37,870 nt of DNA from Nostoc spongiaeforme FACHB-130 (GCF_014698475.1 NZ_JACJTB010000059.1:1-37870), one strand, 5' to 3'. Positions 6,853 through 16,012 are shown, counted from the first letter of the stretch. Translations and numbers: made by a program. Notes: a model not told the origin generated them from the sequence alone.

Positions 6853-8628
6853 CTAAAAATCCGATAAAGAAATAGCCACCCGAAATCCCAGAAGATTTCC
6901 CCGCCCATCTTGAGGATTCCAGCTACGATAAGCAGAACGACATAAGCGAGAAGAACTTTTCCAAGAACCACCCCGAATGACGCGCGATTTCAATTCATGA
7001 TTATTAGACAGCCACACGCTGCCATCCACAGGTGCGCCTTGGTAATTTTCATGCCAGTGATCTCCGCACCATTCCCAAACATTACCGTGCATATCGTATA
7101 AACCAAAAGCGTTGGCGGGAAAACTGCCGACTATGGTTGTTTGCGAATGATTTCCTGGTTCTGGATTGTAGGGAGAACTGTTGTTGTAGTTAGCCAAGCT
7201 AGGTATTAGCTTGCTACCAAAATAAAAGGGTGTGGTGGTTTTGGCACGACAAGCATATTCCCACTCAGCTTCGCTGGGTAAGCGATAGTTGCGTCCGGTT
7301 TTATCAGCCAGCCTGACGCAAAATTCTACGGCATCTTCCCAAGAAACTTGCTCGACCGGGCGATTTGCACCTTTAACACTAGCTGGTGTGGGATCAAGAT
7401 GGCGGTTAATTGGGGGTAGTGTGGCGACTGCTTGCCATTGTGCTTGGGTGATAGGAAATTTACTGAGAAAAAAGGGTAAAATTTTAACAAGATACTGGGG
7501 ACTTTCGCTCTGAAATCGTTCTGGTTCATCATCTGGGGAACCCATAAGAAATTGTCCACCAGGAATAGATACCATTGCCAAGGTAATTCCCTGATTTAAA
7601 TCTTCTGTGAAACCTTGGGCTGTGCCAGAATGACGGTTAACTTCATAAGATGGTTGAGAACCTAACCATCTTGTCGCGGAAATATTTGCGATTTCAAACT
7701 CGAATTGTTCTAGGGGTAAAAATACGGTTTCTAACTCTGGTTCCAGACTTAATTGTGATTCTCTTGGTGGGTTGGGTTTGATTGGTGGAGATGATATGGC
7801 ACTGAAGGGTATGATTTGAGTTGCAATCAGGGCTTGCAATGCTTCTGTGGCTGATGGATAGCGGAGGGTGTAGCGATCGCATATCATAGTTTCAATCACA
7901 TCTGCCAAAGCATCACTAACTTTGACATAATCTCGCCATATAGGTTTGCCTGTGTCGGGATCTTCTTGTAATTGATGGGGCAAAATACCTGTTAAGGCTT
8001 CAATAGCCATCATTCCTAAAGCATAAATATCGCTGCATAACCGAGGTTTACCTTTGGCTTGTTCAGTGGGGATATAACCTGGAGTCCCAACCACTACACT
8101 GGTGCGAATCATTTTATATACATCAATGGCGATAGAGCCAAGTTCTCTCACAGAGCCAAAGTCAATCAACACAATTTTATGATCATGTTTGCGCCGCATG
8201 ATATTTTCGGGTTTGAGATCCCGATGAATCACGTTATTTTGATGCACAAAGACCAAGACTTCTAAAATATCATGTAGCAGTTTTATGACATCAACTTCTG
8301 CCATTTGCCTTCTTGGTAAAATTTCGGCTCGCAGGGTATGTCCTTCCACATAATCTTGCACAATGTATAAGTCATTATCAAGGGCAAAATGAGCCAAGAG
8401 GCGTGGAATTTGGGGGTGTTCTCCTAATTTTTCGAGGATAATTGCTTCTTGCTCAAACAATTCCAGTACTCTGGGATGGGTATGCTTCGGTTTGAGTCGC
8501 TTCACAACACAAGCAGGTTTACTCGGACGTTTGTGATCCCTTGCTAAATAGGTTTCGCCAAAGTTTCCTTCACCCAGTTTTTTGATAATTTTGTAGCGTT
8601 TATCTAATAGTTTGCCGATAAATTCCAT
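6853..8628 (-). CDS. Serine/threonine protein kinase fused to an FGE-sulfatase domain
   Basis: A 591-residue signalling protein. The N-terminal Hanks-type kinase (about 11-270) has the glycine loop GEGNFGETY (19-27), Lys43, the catalytic loop HRDLKPEN (135-142) and DFG (156-158), so it should be active. A Pro-rich linker (about 275-345) joins a formylglycine-generating-enzyme / SUMF1-like domain (about 350-588). That domain shows IPGGQFLMGS, RLPSEAEWEYACR, GLYDMHGNVWEWC and RGGSWKSSSRLCRSAYR. The last motif has Ser where a true FGE has the first active cysteine. It is therefore probably a binding or structural domain, as in many bacterial kinase-FGE fusions. There is no transmembrane segment. 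The start ATG is clear. Its target is unknown. Confidence 0.93.
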   Translation of the reverse strand: MEFIGKLLDKRYKIIKKLGEGNFGETYLARDHKRPSKPACVVKRLKPKHTHPRVLELFEQEAIILEKLGEHPQIPRLLAHFALDNDLYIVQDYVEGHTLRAEILPRRQMAEVDVIKLLHDILEVLVFVHQNNVIHRDLKPENIMRRKHDHKIVLIDFGSVRELGSIAIDVYKMIRTSVVVGTPGYIPTEQAKGKPRLCSDIYALGMMAIEALTGILPHQLQEDPDTGKPIWRDYVKVSDALADVIETMICDRYTLRYPSATEALQALIATQIIPFSAISSPPIKPNPPRESQLSLEPELETVFLPLEQFEFEIANISATRWLGSQPSYEVNRHSGTAQGFTEDLNQGITLAMVSIPGGQFLMGSPDDEPERFQSESPQYLVKILPFFLSKFPITQAQWQAVATLPPINRHLDPTPASVKGANRPVEQVSWEDAVEFCVRLADKTGRNYRLPSEAEWEYACRAKTTTPFYFGSKLIPSLANYNNSSPYNPEPGNHSQTTIVGSFPANAFGLYDMHGNVWEWCGDHWHENYQGAPVDGSVWLSNNHELKSRVIRGGSWKSSSRLCRSAYRSWNPQDGRGNLLGFRVAISLSDF

Positions 8629-8740
8629 ACTTACGAGTCAAGCCGAGATGGGAGTAATATCGTGTCCAAATCAAATACTTACCATTAAGGCCGCAGAGGG
8701 AGTAATTTGTATTAGTAATTTCGTGAATTGATAGCACTAT

Positions 8741-8772
8741 AAGGCTTTCTTCATTCAGACTTCGGCCTTTTT
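8741..8772 (+). terminator. Weak hairpin followed by T-run
   Basis: AAGGC (8741-8745) can pair with GCCTT (8765-8769), and the T-run TTTTT (8768-8772) overlaps and follows the stem. It lies between two minus-strand genes and reads as a terminator on the plus strand, where no upstream gene is visible. It could end an antisense or small transcript, or be chance. Confidence 0.25.
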
Positions 8773-8775
8773 ATA

Positions 8776-9564
8776 CTAGTTACAGTACTGCAACATAAAC
8801 CTTTGGGTAATTGTAAATAAATGATCATTTAAATGAGATAGTGCTTGGTCAGCGATCGCTGGGGGTAAGCCATGATAATATGCTTGAGCAATACCACCTG
8901 TAATACAAGCAATGGTGTCACTGTCCCCGCCTAAAGAAATTGCATTCCGAATTGCATCTTCGTAATCGGTTGATTCTAAAAAGGCGATAATTGCTTGGGG
9001 GACGGAACCTTGACAAGAAACATCAAACTTGTAAGTTGGTCGAATTTGGTCAAGGGTAATTTCTAAATCGTAACCAAAGGTAGTTTGCAAATAAGCTTTA
9101 ATTGCTGGTTTATCATGACCTGTACGCGCCAGAAATATAGCTGCGGCTGTAGCTTGAGCACCTTTAATACCTTCAGGATGATTATGAGTCACAGCCGCAC
9201 AACTTTTAGCAGCTTCGAGGACGCTATCTAAGTCATTCAAAGCAAAGCCGATGGGACTAACGCGCATCGCGGAACCGTTACCCCAACTATTGTAGGGCTG
9301 ACTATCGTTAGAGTTTGCCCAACTTCTAAAAGTACTGCCATAACCAGCGAAGGGATAGCGGCGGAAATAAGACTTAAACTGCTCAATGTATTGACTGCTG
9401 TCGAGAAAGTCAGCACCATCAAGAATCATTTCCGCCACTGCCACTGTTAGCACAGTATCATCTGTGAAACGACATAGCCTATCGAATAAGGGAAAATCCT
9501 TAGTTTTAATATTGTTAACTTCATATACCGAGCCAATGATGTCACCAGCGATCGCTCCTAACAT
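8776..9564 (-). CDS. ADP-ribosylglycohydrolase (DraG-type)
   Basis: 262 residues of the ADP-ribosyl-glycohydrolase family. These enzymes remove ADP-ribose from proteins or small molecules using two metal ions. The metal-binding signatures are intact: GAIAGDIIGS at the N-terminus, T34-D-D-T37, and GGDSDT (212-217) near the C-terminus. NSWGNGSAMRVSPIG (92-106) is also typical. The length is normal and no other domain is present. The start ATG follows the molybdopterin oxidoreductase gene by 21 bp on the same strand, so the pair is probably one transcript. The substrate cannot be read from sequence. Reversal of ADP-ribosylation on a partner protein is the family expectation, and a link to the oxidoreductase is speculation. 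Confidence 0.93.
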   Translation of the reverse strand: MLGAIAGDIIGSVYEVNNIKTKDFPLFDRLCRFTDDTVLTVAVAEMILDGADFLDSSQYIEQFKSYFRRYPFAGYGSTFRSWANSNDSQPYNSWGNGSAMRVSPIGFALNDLDSVLEAAKSCAAVTHNHPEGIKGAQATAAAIFLARTGHDKPAIKAYLQTTFGYDLEITLDQIRPTYKFDVSCQGSVPQAIIAFLESTDYEDAIRNAISLGGDSDTIACITGGIAQAYYHGLPPAIADQALSHLNDHLFTITQRFMLQYCN

Positions 9565-9585
9565 ATTAATCTTCTGGAAAATAAT

Positions 9586-11811
9586 TTAGGTGAGTTTTTC
9601 CAGCCTTACGACAGCATTGTAATCTGGGACTCCTTCGAGCGATCGCTTACTTTTATCAAGCAATACATTCCCTTCAGGCCAATGAACTTGTAAATTTCCT
9701 TTCTGAATTGGTGCTAGATAAATTCTGCCAGTTAACTCACCCAATTCATTTTTTAAAATGACCTGATCCCCATCTTTTAATTTCAACTTAGCAGCATCAA
9801 CCACATTCATTAACACCGCCTCGCGCAAAGCCCCAGTAATGGCATCTTTGCGTTCTTGCACCATACTATTAAACTGCTTACCCCGGCGTGTCGCCACCAA
9901 AAAGCAGCCTTCTGGTATTTCCTTTTGTGCAGGTGATAAAGCTGTAAAGTGTGCCTTCCCATCAGGTGTGGCAAAATTCCAGCCAAAGCACAAATGCGAA
10001 CCACCATATTGAAATTGATCCCCTGCCTGCTGTAAGTGTTGCATCCCGGCGTATAATGGCACAACTTGGGCAATTTCTTCCCGAATCGCCGCCGTATTCT
10101 CAAAATCAATCTTCTCTGCCAAATCTGGGCGCACCCGTTTTGCCAATTCTACAAACACTTCCCATTCTGGCCGCGCCTCACCAATACGGGGGCCAGGAAT
10201 TTCTGGACTGAAAATGATTCGCCGTTCTGTAGAAGTTTCCGTCACACCCCCCGGTACTTCATAGCGAGTGGTTGCAGGTAATAAAATTACAGTATCTGCT
10301 GGTTCCACTAACATTTGGCTAGATAACACAATATCAGCATGTACCCGCAAAGGTATAGTTTGCAAAGCACCTTCCACATAATCTGGTTCTGGTAGAACTT
10401 CTAAGAAATTCCCACCCACAGAAAACAACATATCTAATTGCTTGTCGTAAGCAGCATCAATCATTTCCGGTGCAATTAAACCCCTGGTACTAGGTACATC
10501 AAAGCCCCATTTTTGACTTAACTGGTTAGCATTTTCTCGGTTAATCGGTTTACCACCAGGAAACACCGTGGCGTAACATCCCATCTCTGCACCGCCTTGT
10601 ACCCCAGAGTGACCGCGAATAGGCATTAACCCACAGCCTTCTCGCCCAACGAAGCCTTTAGTCAGTGCTAAATTGATAATACTGCGGACATTATCTTCAC
10701 CGCATTCATGCTGGGTAATGCCCATACTCCAAACAAACACCGCTTTATTCGCGGCTGCAATGATTTGGGCAAAGGCTTGCATCTCATAGCGAGATGCACC
10801 GGAAAGCCTTTCTAATTCTTCCCAAGATTGTTGTTCTAGAGATGCTTGGAGTTCTGCAAAACCTGTGGTGTAACGGTCGATAAATGACTTATCTACCCAT
10901 CCATAAGCAATCAAATGCTTGATGGTTCCATTCAAAAATGCCATATCACCGCCAGTATTTACCAAAAAGAAATCTTCGGCAAACTTAGTACCAAACAAAG
11001 CACTTTCGACAATTGAAGGAACCCAATACCGTTCCATTCCTGGTTCACGATAGGTATTAATCACCACAATTTTTGTGCCAGCTTTTTTGGCGTAGTGAAG
11101 ATACTTGACGGTGACTGGCTGATTATTAGCGACATTAGAACCAATAAACACTAATAAATCCGTACCTATCCAGTCTTTATAAGAACAAGTAGTTGCCCCC
11201 GCCCCCAAAGATGTTTTTAAAGCGGCGGTACTCGGCGAATGACAAATCCGGGCGGCATTGTCAATATTATTACTACCCATTGCACGGACAGCTTTTTGAG
11301 TCACGTAATAAGTTTCATTGACCGTACCACGGCTAGTAATATAAAAACTCAGCCTGTCTGGTGTGGTGGCGCGGATACGATGGGCAATGAAATCTAAAGC
11401 TTCATCCCAGCTAAGACGACGAAAACCTTTTTCTCCACGTTGGCGCATCATTGGGTAAGGAAGCCGCCCCAAGTCTCGTAGTTGAGAAGTTTTTTGTGTT
11501 TGTAATTGCGATACATCTGCGAGTAGCTGGGGATCTAAGGCTGACATTGTATTCATCTGCAACAACCGCAACCGCACATTGCAGAGATGAATCCCATCTA
11601 ATGTCCAATCTTTCATTCCTGTGGTACCTAAAGCACAGCCATCACACACACCTTGATTGAGAATATTCCACGCATAAGGTAATTTATCCCGTGACAACCA
11701 AATAGCTCGAAATACCTCCCAATAATTATTCGGGTATTGTTCGCCAATACCAAATGGCTTCCAACTTGCCCAGTACTGCGGTGTCCAATATTTTTTGGGT
11801 TTAGGTAACAT
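9586..11811 (-). CDS. FdhF/YdeP-family molybdopterin oxidoreductase
   Basis: A large molybdenum-cofactor oxidoreductase related to formate dehydrogenase alpha chain and E. coli YdeP. Numbering from the TTG-opened 751-residue frame, the N-terminus has a Cys cluster, GVCDGC (C66, C69) with HLC (C87), a reduced version of the usual four-cysteine Fe-S site. The catalytic position is ARICHSPS with Cys200, where E. coli FdhH carries selenocysteine. The cofactor-binding core follows (GSNVANNQP, VVINTYREPGMERYW). The C-terminus holds the molydopterin dinucleotide-binding domain. I place the start at the ATG 11811 (MLPKPKKYW), not the TTG at 11841. It is cytoplasmic, with no Tat signal. The natural substrate of this subfamily is uncertain. 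It is followed 21 bp later by the ADP-ribosylglycohydrolase gene. Confidence 0.9.
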   Translation of the reverse strand: MLPKPKKYWTPQYWASWKPFGIGEQYPNNYWEVFRAIWLSRDKLPYAWNILNQGVCDGCALGTTGMKDWTLDGIHLCNVRLRLLQMNTMSALDPQLLADVSQLQTQKTSQLRDLGRLPYPMMRQRGEKGFRRLSWDEALDFIAHRIRATTPDRLSFYITSRGTVNETYYVTQKAVRAMGSNNIDNAARICHSPSTAALKTSLGAGATTCSYKDWIGTDLLVFIGSNVANNQPVTVKYLHYAKKAGTKIVVINTYREPGMERYWVPSIVESALFGTKFAEDFFLVNTGGDMAFLNGTIKHLIAYGWVDKSFIDRYTTGFAELQASLEQQSWEELERLSGASRYEMQAFAQIIAAANKAVFVWSMGITQHECGEDNVRSIINLALTKGFVGREGCGLMPIRGHSGVQGGAEMGCYATVFPGGKPINRENANQLSQKWGFDVPSTRGLIAPEMIDAAYDKQLDMLFSVGGNFLEVLPEPDYVEGALQTIPLRVHADIVLSSQMLVEPADTVILLPATTRYEVPGGVTETSTERRIIFSPEIPGPRIGEARPEWEVFVELAKRVRPDLAEKIDFENTAAIREEIAQVVPLYAGMQHLQQAGDQFQYGGSHLCFGWNFATPDGKAHFTALSPAQKEIPEGCFLVATRRGKQFNSMVQERKDAITGALREAVLMNVVDAAKLKLKDGDQVILKNELGELTGRIYLAPIQKGNLQVHWPEGNVLLDKSKRSLEGVPDYNAVVRLEKLT

Positions 11812-11841
11812 AACTAAATATATAATTACTCTCCATAACAA

Positions 11842-12456
11842 TAATTTGCCAGATTTGGAGAGTGTTTATAAAGTCAAAAGAAAACTAACTTAATGGACTG
11901 ATGCGAATCAAATAGAGCAAAAGAACCCCCTCAGACTAGAAGTATAGGGCTATACAATTAACCTTCCTAGCCTATTAGCAACGGCAAAGCAGAACATGGG
12001 CTAATTGTATGCTTCTTCATATCGATAATATTAAATATAACTTTTGATAGATGCTAATTAATTTATCTATCTTTATGAAACCCCTCAATGAGCGACAAAC
12101 ATCTCTCTCCCTTGTCTTCCCTATCTTCCTTGTCTCTTTTATTCATCTAGCAAATAAGACGGCTATAGATAGAAATGTTTGTATCTTCTGGTATATGACT
12201 AATTTGTAAAACTAAATATAAACTTAAGTTTATCGGCTAGAATCCTACTTAAGTTAATATAAATCACGGGTAAACACAGATAAATTATCGGTGTTTATCT
12301 GATTACTTTATAGTAATTTTTCTTCCAAAAAATATAAAGAATTTCTTCTAGATTCAAAAAATAAGTTTTTGCTGAAATAATAAGTTGTCTGAGAGATAAA
12401 ATGTCAGAATGCTAGGGTAAAAGCCAACTTATTTTCTCAAGTTTGAGGAAAGTGCT
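11842..12456. other. 615-bp spacer between divergent genes
   Basis: No gene is visible. The region must hold promoters for the oxidoreductase (-) and the aldolase (+). An imperfect inverted repeat, ATACAATTA near 11952-11960 and TAATTGTAT at 12002-12010, brackets about 40 bases and could form a structured leader or operator. The 12030-12456 part is very AT-rich. GAGGAA at 12445-12450 is the aldolase ribosome-binding site, six bases before its ATG. Confidence 0.4.
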
Positions 12457-13539
12457 ATGACTACTACATTGATAGAGGCTAATTCTATCGAGTCAGTGTT
12501 GGGTAAAGAAGCAGAAGACCTGCTGAATTACAAAGCCAAAGTTTCTCAAGATTTATTGCATTTACCAGGGCCAGACTTTGTAGATCGAGTCTGGCTAAAT
12601 AGCGATCGCAATCCTCAAGTGTTGCGTAATCTACAACAACTTTATTCTACTGGTCGTTTGGCAAATACTGGTTATCTTTCAATTTTACCTGTTGACCAAG
12701 GCATTGAACACTCGGCTGGAGCATCTTTTGCACCAAATCCTATTTACTTTGACCCAGAAAATATCGTCAAATTAGCAATAGCAGGTGGTTGTAATGCTGT
12801 TGCAACAACTTTGGGAGTATTAGGCATTGTCTCACGCAAATATGCCCACAAAATTCCGTTTATTGTCAAAATCAATCATAACGAACTCTTAACCTTTCCC
12901 AACCAATTTGATCAAGTCTTATTTGCTAGTGTTGAACAAGCTTGGAATTTAGGCGCAGTCGCTATCGGCGCAACAATTTACTTTGGTTCCGAACAATCAA
13001 CCAGACAAATTCAAGAAATTAGTCGTGCATTTGAACGCGCCCATGAATTGGGTATGGTGACTATTCTTTGGTGTTATTTGCGGAATAATGCTTTCAAACA
13101 AGATAAAGATTATCATCTGGCGGCTGACTTAACTGGACAAGCAAATCATTTGGGTGTAACCATTGAAGCCGACATTATCAAACAGAAATTACCTGAATAT
13201 AACAATGGTTATGGTGCAGTTGTCAAAGCTACAGGTAAAAGTTACGGCAAAACAGATGAGCGAGTTTACACAGACTTAACGACTGACCACCCCATAGATT
13301 TAGCTCGTTATCAAGTGTTAAATTGCTATGCTGGCAGAGCAGGATTAATTAATTCTGGTGGCGCATCTGGTAAAAATGATTTTGCGGAAGCAGTACGCAC
13401 TGCTGTGATTAATAAACGGGCTGGTGGTACTGGCTTAATTTCTGGACGTAAAGCTTTCCAGCGTCCATTTGAAGAAGGTGTAAAACTCTTTCATGCCATT
13501 CAAGATGTTTATTTATCACCAGATGTAACTATTGCTTAA
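12457..13539 (+). CDS. fbaB: Class I fructose-bisphosphate aldolase (FbaB/DhnA type)
   Basis: 360 residues, closely resembling the bacterial DhnA-type class I aldolase. It cleaves fructose 1,6-bisphosphate to glyceraldehyde 3-phosphate and dihydroxyacetone phosphate, or condenses them, through a Schiff base, serving glycolysis and the Calvin cycle. Highly conserved blocks are present: [19 protein letters not shown] near residue 78, [64 protein letters not shown] and [14 protein letters not shown]. The length is normal and it is cytoplasmic. The ATG has a good GAGGAA site, and a strong terminator follows at 13564-13595, so it is a single-gene transcript. Cyanobacteria usually also have a class II enzyme elsewhere. 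Confidence 0.96.
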   Translation: MTTTLIEANSIESVLGKEAEDLLNYKAKVSQDLLHLPGPDFVDRVWLNSDRNPQVLRNLQQLYSTGRLANTGYLSILPVDQGIEHSAGASFAPNPIYFDPENIVKLAIAGGCNAVATTLGVLGIVSRKYAHKIPFIVKINHNELLTFPNQFDQVLFASVEQAWNLGAVAIGATIYFGSEQSTRQIQEISRAFERAHELGMVTILWCYLRNNAFKQDKDYHLAADLTGQANHLGVTIEADIIKQKLPEYNNGYGAVVKATGKSYGKTDERVYTDLTTDHPIDLARYQVLNCYAGRAGLINSGGASGKNDFAEAVRTAVINKRAGGTGLISGRKAFQRPFEEGVKLFHAIQDVYLSPDVTIA

Positions 13540-13563
13540 ATTTAACCAATAAGGTTCTCAATT

Positions 13564-13595
13564 AAGGAAGGTGAATATTTATCACCTTCCTTTTT
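13564..13595 (+). terminator. Rho-independent terminator of fbaB
   Basis: The stem GGAAGGTGA (13566-13574) pairs perfectly with TCACCTTCC (13582-13590) around a 7-base loop and is followed directly by TTTTT. Two A-T pairs extend the stem. It starts 25 bp after the aldolase stop codon. Confidence 0.92.
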
Positions 13596-13686
13596 ATATA
13601 CAAATAATTAGCCTAGAGGAAGACGTTAATCGCAATTAGTATTTTTAGCATTTAGGCATTTGTTTCAGACATAGGAGAATTTTTTC

Positions 13687-14013
13687 ATGCTAAACATTCA
13701 AAGTTTTTTTTGTCAGTTAATTAGCAAAATTGCAGTATTTATCCTCGTTGCTTTTGTGATTTTGATTAGCTTACCGAGTAATTCTGTGTTGGCTGATGGC
13801 TATTATTCTGCAAAAAACCATAAGGTAGAAACAGCACCGCCTTATTACACTGCTAAAGACCGCACAATAAGCAGAACTGAACCTAGTAAACCTTACTACG
13901 CTATTAAAGAACGTCAACATTCACAAGCTACCAGAAATTACGAAGATTCACTCAGAACTGGTAAGCGGGAAAATGAAGTGCGCTTGAGAGATTTAGAGAC
14001 AAAAAATCGTTAA
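13687..14013 (+). CDS. Small secreted protein with YYxxK repeats
   Basis: 108 residues with a strong signal peptide: a hydrophobic stretch at about 13-32 and likely cleavage after SVLA near residue 36. The mature part is about 72 residues, highly charged and polar. It has three spaced copies of a Tyr-rich motif: GYYSAKNHK, PYYTAKDR and PYYAIKER. The C-terminal 30 residues are rich in Arg, Glu and Asp and probably helical. The ATG is preceded by AGGAG about 8 bases upstream, and a perfect terminator hairpin follows the stop. Compact, well-delimited expression signals support a real gene. I do not recognise the family; a periplasmic or surface role is inferred. Confidence 0.75.
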   Translation: MLNIQSFFCQLISKIAVFILVAFVILISLPSNSVLADGYYSAKNHKVETAPPYYTAKDRTISRTEPSKPYYAIKERQHSQATRNYEDSLRTGKRENEVRLRDLETKNR

Positions 14014-14027
14014 ATCAAATCAAATAA

Positions 14028-14057
14028 TAGAGATGTGAAAATTCACATCTCTATTTT
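14028..14057 (+). terminator. Rho-independent terminator of the small secreted protein gene
   Basis: An 11-bp perfect stem, TAGAGATGTGA (14028-14038) with TCACATCTCTA (14043-14053), has a 4-base loop and a following TTTT. It starts 14 bp past the stop codon. Confidence 0.88.
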
Positions 14058-14324
14058 AAAAATTAATTATTTGTAAATAAACCTGTTCAGTGTATCAAAA
14101 ATAGCTAAAATTACCGATTGAGCATATCTATAGGTGGATATTGCCAATATCTTTAGACAATATCATAAATGTGTTTATGAAGAAGAATTCAGAAATCAGG
14201 AGTCAGAATTCAGTATGACTGGGTGATGAATATTGGTGGAAAACTTCGTCCCTCTTGACTTTTTACTTTTGCCTTGTTGTACTAGTAAGCTGAAGAAGCG
14301 ATCGCATTTAGCTTATTCAAACAA
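14058..14324. other. Spacer upstream of the ROK gene with AGAATTC repeats
   Basis: An AT-rich spacer. At about 14185-14216 it contains a degenerate array of AGAATTCAG / CAGGAGTCAG units, the same repeat type that forms the end of the following ROK gene about 1.1 kb away. TAAGCT ... AGCTTA flanks a GCGATCGC palindrome near 14286-14313. No gene is visible. Confidence 0.45.
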
Positions 14325-15320
14325 ATGACATTAATTTTAGCTCTTGATTTTGGTGGTACTAAGTTAGCCGCAGCCGTAACTCAACTTGGTTCGCGTCAAT
14401 GGTTGCGTTATGAACGTCGTCTCTCACCCACAGGTGCTAATGCTACCACTGATTTAGAAATTATGCGATCGCTCATCCATAATTTACTCCAAGGTGAAAC
14501 GCCCGCAGCTATTGGTGTTAGCTTTGGTGGCCCTGTAGACTTTACTACAGGAACAGTCAGACTTTCGCATCATGTTCCTGGCTGGGAAAATCTACCTCTC
14601 AAACAATTGCTAGAGAATGAATTTGGTGTACCTGCAAGTGTAGATAATGATGCTAATGTTGCAGCTTTGGGTGAACATCGCTTTGGTGCTGGTCAAGGAT
14701 ACGATAGCTTGTTTTATATCACCATCAGCACTGGTGTTGGCGGTGGTTGGATACTTAATGGTAAACCTTGGCGTGGTAATGCAGGTATGGCTGGTGAAAT
14801 TGGACATATAGTAGTTGATCATGCGGGGCCAGTGTGTTTATGTGGTAAACGAGGATGTGTAGAAAGACTAGCATCAGGCCCTTATATGGCTCAAGATGCT
14901 AGAGAATATCTATTGAAAGAACCAGCTAAACTTCGAGGAGACAGGGGAAGATTTTGCAGAAAATTGGTCAATAATAATCTCGACTTAATTACTGGAAAGA
15001 TAGTGAGTGAAGCTGCGGCGCAAGGTGATGAGTTCGCAATTATTATTTTGCAAAGTGGCGCTTGGGCTTTGGGTATGGGTATTGGAAATGTAGCGAATTT
15101 AATTAACCCACAAAGGTTTATTTTAGGAGGTAGTGTGACCAAAGCAGGAGAAATTTGGTGGAATACTGTACAAAAAACAGCCCGTGAAACAGCATTACCA
15201 GAAATAGATTTTGAAATTCTTCCGGCGGCTTTGGGTGATGATGCACCACTGTGGGGTGCGGTGGCTTTAGCAGAATTAGAAGTCAGGAGTCAGAATTCAG
15301 AATTCAGAATTCAGAATTGA
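14325..15320 (+). CDS. ROK-family sugar kinase
   Basis: 331 residues of the ROK family, most often glucokinase- or N-acyl-mannosamine-kinase-like sugar kinases using ATP. The phosphate-binding DFGGTK (8-13), the catalytic Asp in DNDANVAALGE (Asp109) and GEIGH (157-161) are present. So is the zinc site, His161 with C171-L-C173-GKRG-C178. It is complete through the family core, and no DNA-binding domain precedes it, so it is an enzyme, not a repressor. The last 12 or so residues (from about VRSQNSEF) are encoded by AGAATTC tandem repeats and look like an accidental extension of the original C-terminus. The precise sugar is not determinable. Confidence 0.92.
   Translation: MTLILALDFGGTKLAAAVTQLGSRQWLRYERRLSPTGANATTDLEIMRSLIHNLLQGETPAAIGVSFGGPVDFTTGTVRLSHHVPGWENLPLKQLLENEFGVPASVDNDANVAALGEHRFGAGQGYDSLFYITISTGVGGGWILNGKPWRGNAGMAGEIGHIVVDHAGPVCLCGKRGCVERLASGPYMAQDAREYLLKEPAKLRGDRGRFCRKLVNNNLDLITGKIVSEAAAQGDEFAIIILQSGAWALGMGIGNVANLINPQRFILGGSVTKAGEIWWNTVQKTARETALPEIDFEILPAALGDDAPLWGAVALAELEVRSQNSEFRIQN
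15281..15320. repeat. AGAATTC tandem repeat running through the end of the ROK gene
   Basis: CAGGAGTCAG followed by about four copies of AGAATTC/TTCAGAA units ends exactly at the stop codon of the ROK gene. Related units lie upstream of the same gene near 14185-14216. Confidence 0.75.
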
Positions 15321-15389
15321 ATTTTTGGTGTTGCATAAATGCGGGATGAATTGAGATGTCGAAGGAAAATGAAAGACTGATTTTTCGCA

Positions 15390-15440
15390 CCTTTGCGCCT
15401 AACGCAAGCGGAACGCCTAGCGGCGAATGCGCGAAACAAA
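15390..15440. repeat. GC-rich palindromic interspersed repeat
   Basis: A GC-rich stretch with internal palindromes (GCGCCTAACGC, GCCTAGCGGCG) in an AT-rich spacer. It is similar in style to the compound repeat at 6662-6775. Confidence 0.4.
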
Positions 15441-15556
15441 ATTCATCCCCTCCATCAGAAACGCCGAATTTTTTGGTTTACCTATGAGCGCAAGGAAAAG
15501 CTTGTAAATCAAGATTTTGGCAATATGTCTATTAATTTTTGATTCTGGGTTTTTCT

Positions 15557-15841
15557 TTAATGTCTGAATAGTTTTCCCAATATCTGCCCAGGATAAGCTA
15601 CAACATCACAAAGCCGAGGAAAAAATACTGGCTCAATTTCCACATCTGCCATAATTCTCTCCAGTTCACAATCACTCAGTGGTTCTTCCCATAACCCATG
15701 TTCTACAAGATTGTTGGCATGAAAAATTATGCGATCGCGCAAAAAATTTAACTGCTCATTCCGTGGTGCTGCGGGTACACGAATAGTCAAAGGAAAGTTG
15801 CCAAAGAAAACCACTACTTTCCCTAAGCGGTGCTTTTGCAT
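15557..15841 (-). CDS. Small hypothetical protein
   Basis: 94 residues, without a signal peptide or membrane segment. It begins MQKHRLGKVVVFFGNFPL and continues with a central helical, acidic part (HGLWEEPLSDCELERIMADVE, two short motifs) and ends in VVAYPGQILGKLFRH. The composition is normal for a coding sequence of this genome and the ATG is in a reasonable position. No family is recognised. It is isolated between two spacers: the ROK gene converges from the left, and comEC lies upstream on the same strand, 337 bp away. Confidence 0.55.
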   Translation of the reverse strand: MQKHRLGKVVVFFGNFPLTIRVPAAPRNEQLNFLRDRIIFHANNLVEHGLWEEPLSDCELERIMADVEIEPVFFPRLCDVVAYPGQILGKLFRH

Positions 15842-15956
15842 ATACTTAATATTTTTTCAACTAGTTTAGGATGTATTTTGAACCGATACTATTTCTCTTA
15901 TAACTTTGTTGCATTTTTTTAACATCATCATAAATACTGCAAAAATAGAAATAGTT

Positions 15957-15990
15957 TAGACACCCAACTTTTGCAGAAATCGGGTGTCTA
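15957..15990. other. Hairpin, possible terminator or repeat
   Basis: TAGACACCC (15957-15965) pairs perfectly with GGGTGTCTA (15982-15990) around a 16-base loop, in the 336-bp spacer 15842-16177. On the minus strand it lies about 190 bp beyond the comEC stop, so it could end that transcript. No strong T-run follows. Confidence 0.4.
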
Positions 15991-16012
15991 GAAGTTGATG
16001 AAAAATATTAAA

